Shown: piece after piece, positions 16,197 through 19,785 of the stretch | How the letters are laid out: every line of letters begins with the position of its first letter | Numbering within the stretch: position 1 is the first letter of the stretch | NCBI GenBank assembly: GCA_910578985.1 | Contig: CAJTSF010000019.1 | Span: forward strand, 1 to 19,785 | DNA: 19,785 nucleotides | Direction of reading: 5' to 3' | From: an uncultured Odoribacter sp. | GTDB taxonomy: Bacteria; Bacteroidota; Bacteroidia; Bacteroidales; Marinifilaceae | Program-made: the position numbers and the translations under genes | Notes under the pieces: model-generated | The model's input: only the letters and a program-made list of their open reading frames with translations | Database searches by the model: none | What the model was told of the DNA's origin: nothing

Positions 16197-16227
16197 CAAA
16201 GATAGAACTATTATGGCAAAATTCAAA
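16197..16227 (-). promoter_or_regulatory. Promoter of the LD-carboxypeptidase/gldH/trmB/mnmA operon
   Basis: On the minus strand this reads TTTG (16224-16227), 19 bases, then TATCTTTG (16197-16204), a full match to the Bacteroides -33/-7 promoter. The -33 element lies inside codons 4-6 of metG. The promoter points toward the opposing metG promoter, so the 5' ends of the two transcripts should overlap by roughly ten bases. Confidence 0.7.
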
Positions 16228-18243
16228 AGGAATCTGATTACGACAGCCCTGCCTTATGCCAACGGACCGGTACACATCGGGCATTTGGCGGGCGTCTATG
16301 TGCCGGCGGACATCTACGTCCGTTATCTGCGGCAAAAAGGAGAAGAAGTGGTATTCATCGGCGGTTCGGACGAACACGGGGTGCCCATCACCATCAAAGC
16401 GCAGAAAGAGGGCGTCACGCCGCAGGACATCGTGGACCGCTACCATGCCATCATCAAGGATTCCTTCGAAGAGTTGGGGATATCGTTCGACATCTATTCA
16501 CGCACAAGTTCCCCCACGCACCACGAACTGTCCTCCGCTTTCTTCAAAAAACTGCACGACGAAGGGAAGTTCATCGAAAAAACCTCCATGCAGTTCTATG
16601 ACGAGCAGGCGGGACAATTCCTCGCCGACCGGTATATCACGGGGAAATGCCCCCATTGCGGCAACGAACGCGCCTACGGCGACCAATGCGAGGCATGCGG
16701 CACCAGCCTGAACGCCACGGACCTCATCAATCCGGTGTCCGCCATCACCGGCAACACCCCGCAGCTGAAAGAGACCAAACACTGGTACCTACCCCTCGAC
16801 CAATACGAAAGCTGGCTGAAGGAGTGGATACTGGAAAACCATAAGGAGTGGAAGCCGAACGTTTACGGGCAGTGCAAGTCCTGGCTGGACAACGGGCTGC
16901 AACCGCGCGCCGTGACCCGCGACTTGGACTGGGGCGTACCCGTACCGTTGGAGGAAGCCAAGGGGAAGGTGCTCTACGTGTGGTTCGACGCCCCCATCGG
17001 CTACATCTCCGCGACCAAAGACCTGACCCCCGACTGGGAGAAATACTGGAAAGACCCCGAAACCCGCATGATTCACTTCATCGGAAAAGACAATATCGTG
17101 TTCCACTGCATCATCTTCCCCGCCATGCTGAAAGCGGAAGGAAGCTATATCCTGCCCGACAATGTGCCCGCCAACGAATTCCTGAACTTAGAGGGCGACA
17201 AGATATCCACCTCCCGCAATTGGGCGGTGTGGTTGCACGAATACCTGCGCGACTTCGAGGGCAAGCAGGATGTGCTGCGCTACGTGCTCACCGCCAATGC
17301 GCCGGAGACCAAGGACAACGACTTTACGTGGAAAGACTTCCAGGCCCGCAACAACAACGAGCTGGTCGCCATCTACGGCAACTTCATCAACCGTGCCCTC
17401 GTGCTGACCCATAAGTATTTCGGCGGCATCATCCCCGAACGGGGCGAACTGACGGATTACGACAAAGAGGTGCTGGCGGAAATCCCCGGCATCATCGGAC
17501 GGGTGGAAAAGAACCTGGACACCTTCCACTTCCGGGATGCCCTGAAAGAGTGCATGAACCTGGCCCGCTTAGGCAACAAATACCTGGCGGACACCGAACC
17601 CTGGAAGCTCATCAAGACAGACGAGGCGCGTGTGAAGACCATCCTGAACGTCTGCCTGCAAATCGCCGCCGACCTCTCGACACTGACCGAGCCTTTTATC
17701 CCGTTCAGCGCCGCCAAGCTGAGGAACTTCCTGCACATCGACCCCATCCCCTGGGCCAAGATGGGCGACGGCGTCCTCCCGGCCGGACACCAACTGAACG
17801 AACCCGGCCTGCTGTTCGACAAGATTGAAGACGACCAGATCCAGCGGCAAATCGACCGCCTGGAAGCCACCAAGAAAGCCAACACCATGGCCAACACGCC
17901 GGTGGCCCCGGCCAAAGAGAACATCACGTTCGACGATTTCGCCAAATTAGACATCCGCGCCGGACGCATCGTAGCGGCGGAGAAGGTGGCAAAAACCAAG
18001 AAATTGCTGAAACTGACCATCAACACCGGCATCGACACCCGCACCGTAGTGTCCGGCATCGCGGAATACTACACGCCGGAAGAGGTCATCGGTCAACAGG
18101 TCAGCATCCTCGTCAATCTGGCTCCCAAAGAGCTGAAAGGCATCGAATCCCAAGGCATGATCCTCATGGCGGAAAACGCCGACGGCTCCCTGGCATTCGT
18201 CCGCCCCGACAAGGACATCAAACCCGGCTCCGAAATCAGGTAA
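16213..18243 (+). CDS. metG: Methionyl-tRNA synthetase with C-terminal tRNA-binding domain
   Basis: This 676-residue class I synthetase charges tRNA-Met. It shows LPYANGPVHIGH with the HIGH signature at 21-24, and a CxxC...CxxC zinc knuckle (C146, C149, C159, C162). The second signature is KISTS (330-334) in place of KMSKS, a variant I recall as normal for Bacteroidetes. An anticodon-binding helical region follows, then a C-terminal EMAP/Trbp111-like OB-fold domain (about 575-676, FDDFAKLDIRAGRIVAAEKV) that helps dimerisation and tRNA binding. Length is essentially that of E. coli MetG. It is monocistronic by appearance, with its own promoter and a strong hairpin directly after the stop. Confidence 0.97.
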   Translation: MAKFKRNLITTALPYANGPVHIGHLAGVYVPADIYVRYLRQKGEEVVFIGGSDEHGVPITIKAQKEGVTPQDIVDRYHAIIKDSFEELGISFDIYSRTSSPTHHELSSAFFKKLHDEGKFIEKTSMQFYDEQAGQFLADRYITGKCPHCGNERAYGDQCEACGTSLNATDLINPVSAITGNTPQLKETKHWYLPLDQYESWLKEWILENHKEWKPNVYGQCKSWLDNGLQPRAVTRDLDWGVPVPLEEAKGKVLYVWFDAPIGYISATKDLTPDWEKYWKDPETRMIHFIGKDNIVFHCIIFPAMLKAEGSYILPDNVPANEFLNLEGDKISTSRNWAVWLHEYLRDFEGKQDVLRYVLTANAPETKDNDFTWKDFQARNNNELVAIYGNFINRALVLTHKYFGGIIPERGELTDYDKEVLAEIPGIIGRVEKNLDTFHFRDALKECMNLARLGNKYLADTEPWKLIKTDEARVKTILNVCLQIAADLSTLTEPFIPFSAAKLRNFLHIDPIPWAKMGDGVLPAGHQLNEPGLLFDKIEDDQIQRQIDRLEATKKANTMANTPVAPAKENITFDDFAKLDIRAGRIVAAEKVAKTKKLLKLTINTGIDTRTVVSGIAEYYTPEEVIGQQVSILVNLAPKELKGIESQGMILMAENADGSLAFVRPDKDIKPGSEIR

Positions 18244-18262
18244 GTTAATTGACTTTTTTAAG

Positions 18263-18308
18263 ATATCCCCTTTTTGTCTTGCGAGTAGGACAAAAAGGGG
18301 ATATTTTT
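18263..18308 (+). terminator. Intrinsic terminator of metG
   Basis: A perfect 16-bp stem is formed by 18263-18278 (starting ATATCCCC) and 18289-18304 (ending GGGGATAT), with a 10-base loop, followed by TTTT. It starts 20 bases after the metG stop. It shares bases with a second, longer stem (18276-18324), so only one of the two can form at a time. Confidence 0.8.
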
Positions 18309-18324
18309 GTCCTACTCGCAAGAC
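18276..18324. repeat. Perfect 21-bp inverted repeat overlapping the amidohydrolase stop
   Basis: The arm 18276-18296 (starts GTCTTGCGAG, ends GGACAAAAA) is exactly complementary to 18304-18324, with the 7-base loop GGGGATA. The right arm includes the stop codon and the last codons (S-C-E) of the amidohydrolase gene. In the leftward direction the stem is followed by AAAAAGGGG rather than a T-run, so it is not a standard terminator for that gene. Confidence 0.85.
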
Positions 18325-19508
18325 ACCACCCGCTTCCCGTCGATATACAGCGCCTCCTGTTTCCGCAAGGCTTTCAGCGACTGCAACGGATTCGACGACA
18401 GCAGCAACAGGTCCGCCTCCGCCCCTTCGCGAATGACTCCGATTTTTCCCTCCATGCCCAACACCTTTGCCCCGACCGTGGTCGCGGCGCGCAACACGTC
18501 GGGAAGGCTCATCCCGCACGAATCCGCCAGCATCTCCATCTCATTCAACAGCACACACTGAAACCCGTTATCAAAATCCAGGCAATCCGTCCCGGCGGCA
18601 ATCGTCACCCCCGCCTCGTAAGCCTCCCGCGTAAAAACCGTATTGTGCGGCAAAGCGGCACTCTCCAAAGAACACAAATAGACCGTCGCATCCAGCACCG
18701 CCCCGCGGCGCGCCATCGCCCGGTACACGGAATCCCGGTACGCCCTCGCCTCCGGTGTAAAACGCCTGGCCTTCCCCTCCGGCGTAAACCCTTCATCCCC
18801 CTCGATCAGGTAGGCATGGGACAAGCACTCCACACCCGCCTCCACGCACTCCAGCGCACTCGCCGTCATGGTCGAGAAATGCCCCCACGGCTTTATCCCG
18901 TGCTTATGGCACAGCGGCACAATCTGCTGCAATAATTCGGCCGAAAGGTCGTGATACAACTTCAAGCCGGTACACCCGAACTCCTTCGCTTCCAGGATAT
19001 ACTGTTCCAACTGCTCCGGCGTGGCATCATAAGGAATCGTCCGTTCCCACACATGCTCTCCGCCCTGCAACGGGTATTTCGCCCCCACCCAGAAAGACGA
19101 CAGGTAGACCGTCGGCCCCACCCGTTTCCCGCTCTTCACCTCCTCGACATAAGCCTTCGCGATATCCGCATGCCCGCCGGCATCCCGTGCGGTCGTCACG
19201 CCACACGCCAGACAAGAACGCGTCATATTGTCCATATACCCCGGCATCAGCCCGAAGCCGCCCCAATGCGAATGCGACTCAATCAACCCCGGCATCAGAT
19301 ACCTCCCGCTCCAATCCTCCTGCCCTTTCTTCCACCGCTTTTTAGCCTGCCCTATTTTCGCAATCACACCGTCCTTCACCACCACCGTCATCCCCTCCCG
19401 GACTTCTCCCCGCTCCACATCCACGATATTCACGTTATAAAGCGTCACATCCTGCCCTTTCGCCATCATGGCAAAACAGAGGCAGAAAATACTTAGTATA
19501 ATTTTCAT
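18312..19508 (-). CDS. Exported metal-dependent amidohydrolase
   Basis: This 398-residue protein belongs to the amidohydrolase superfamily in its imidazolonepropionase/prolidase-like branch. A signal peptide (1-18, LSIFCLCFAMMAKG) without a proper lipobox implies periplasmic location. Metal-site residues are visible in strand order: HxH at H79/H81 (PGLIESHSH), K183 (TGLKLYHD), H210 (PWGHFST), H231 (CLSHAYL) and D308 (AAGTDCLD). The C-terminal part returns to the beta-sandwich (IGVIREGAEADLLLLSSNP). The lysine suggests a carbamylated binuclear site. Substrates in this branch include cyclic amides and dipeptides; the actual one is unknown. The start lies 13 bases after the stop of a winged-helix gene on the same strand, so the two may be cotranscribed. 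The last codons lie inside a long inverted repeat. Confidence 0.93.
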   Translation of the reverse strand: MKIILSIFCLCFAMMAKGQDVTLYNVNIVDVERGEVREGMTVVVKDGVIAKIGQAKKRWKKGQEDWSGRYLMPGLIESHSHWGGFGLMPGYMDNMTRSCLACGVTTARDAGGHADIAKAYVEEVKSGKRVGPTVYLSSFWVGAKYPLQGGEHVWERTIPYDATPEQLEQYILEAKEFGCTGLKLYHDLSAELLQQIVPLCHKHGIKPWGHFSTMTASALECVEAGVECLSHAYLIEGDEGFTPEGKARRFTPEARAYRDSVYRAMARRGAVLDATVYLCSLESAALPHNTVFTREAYEAGVTIAAGTDCLDFDNGFQCVLLNEMEMLADSCGMSLPDVLRAATTVGAKVLGMEGKIGVIREGAEADLLLLSSNPLQSLKALRKQEALYIDGKRVVSCE

Positions 19509-19521
19509 GCTAATCTATTTT

Positions 19522-19785
19522 TTACTGATCATCCATAATTTTCCAAAATCCCCCCTTCATCGGTCCGACGTGCAAAATAATCCTTCGGCGTTTCAACTCA
19601 TTCAAATCCCGTTGAATCGTTCGCTCCGTTACGGACAATCTGCCCGCAATCTGCCCGGCTGAAAGGGTATTATTTTTCTTCAATAAATCCACAATAAGCT
19701 GTTGTCTGTCGGATAAGTTTTCTACGACATTTTCTACGACATTTTCTACGACATTTTCTACGACATTTTCTACGACATTTTCTAC
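19522..19785 (-). CDS. C-terminal part of a winged-helix regulator, probably of the AlbA_2/ATP-binding type (cut by the window edge)
   Basis: The minus strand is open from the right edge to a TAA at 19522-19524, giving 87 residues. The first 22 or so are VENV repeats, then comes a winged helix-turn-helix: LSDRQQLIVDLLKKN, TLSAGQIAGRLSVTERTIQRDLNEL, KRRRIILHVGPMKGGFWKIM. From memory, this ending with short repeats before the wing is typical of large Bacteroidales proteins with an N-terminal AlbA_2 (Schlafen-like) putative DNA-binding domain and an ATP-binding HATPase_c_4-like domain. Those parts would lie outside the window. Only the helix-turn-helix is shown by the sequence here. It ends 13 bases before the amidohydrolase start and might control it. 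Confidence 0.8.
   Translation of the reverse strand, partial: VENVVENVVENVVENVVENVVENLSDRQQLIVDLLKKNNTLSAGQIAGRLSVTERTIQRDLNELKRRRIILHVGPMKGGFWKIMDDQ
19718..19785. repeat. 12-bp perfect tandem repeat (VENV-coding), running off the window
   Basis: The unit TTTTCTACGACA (plus strand) occurs five times without a mismatch from 19718 to 19777, then 8 more bases to the edge. On the coding (minus) strand each unit gives the codons GTC-GTA-GAA-AAT, so the protein repeats V-V-E-N. The unit is a multiple of three, so copy-number change would alter linker length without breaking the frame. Confidence 0.95.

Noticed and set aside
15117..16205. Plus-strand frame opposite gldH and the LD-carboxypeptidase
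   Set aside because: It is a shadow of two genes with intact catalytic or lipoprotein motifs on the other strand.
19575..19615. Possible minus-strand promoter for the amidohydrolase inside the winged-helix gene (TTATTTTG with an upstream TTTG)
   Set aside because: The -7 match is imperfect and the spacing of about 22 bases is outside the usual 19-21, so it was not listed.
19718..19785. Repeat array at the right edge as a CRISPR
   Set aside because: The 12-base units abut with no spacers and translate in frame with the downstream helix-turn-helix, so it is a coding tandem repeat.

Overview
The window looks like a chromosome segment from a fairly GC-rich member of the Bacteroidales (Bacteroidota). 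The evidence is a SusC/SusD pair, an ECF sigma/FecR pair feeding an STN-type SusC, a GldH lipoprotein, several TAnnTTTG promoter elements of the Bacteroides -7 type, and a MetRS whose second signature reads KISTS. A genus cannot be assigned from the sequence alone. No rRNA, tRNA, insertion sequence or CRISPR array was seen.

Layout. (1) 110-1459, minus: a MATE-family exporter, divergent from the next block. (2) 1559-11772, plus: a six-gene block of ECF sigma factor, FecR anti-sigma factor, SusC-like TonB-dependent transporter with an STN signalling domain, SusD-like lipoprotein, a lipoprotein of the putative zinc-metallopeptidase (Mx1-like) family that appears to lack its HExxH motif, and a secreted metzincin-like zinc protease. 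The last four genes are packed with gaps of 6-26 bases, and a hairpin terminator follows at about 11797-11831. (3) 11904-12884, plus: D-alanine-D-alanine ligase, convergent with (4) 12889-16133, minus: a tight operon transcribed in the order LD-carboxypeptidase, gldH, trmB, mnmA. (5) 16213-18243, plus: metG, whose promoter faces the promoter of block 4. (6) 18312-19508, minus: a secreted amidohydrolase. (7) 19522 to the right edge, minus: the C-terminal part of a winged-helix protein with perfect 12-bp tandem repeats coding for the tetrapeptide VENV.

How the genes fit together. Block 2 is a self-regulated nutrient-uptake locus. The expected logic, from the FecA/FecR/FecI paradigm, is that ligand binding to SusC is passed through its STN domain to FecR, which releases the sigma factor to transcribe the locus. 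The terminal protease, and the absence of glycoside hydrolases, suggest peptides or a protein-bound ligand rather than a glycan; this is inference. Blocks 3-5 are housekeeping: peptidoglycan precursor synthesis (Ddl), peptidoglycan recycling (LD-carboxypeptidase), tRNA modification (TrmB, MnmA), an envelope lipoprotein (GldH) and translation (MetRS).

Points most worth a second look are the apparently inactive Mx1-like lipoprotein, the long poly-G tracts in fecR, a pair of mutually exclusive long stems between metG and the amidohydrolase gene, and the VENV repeat at the right edge.
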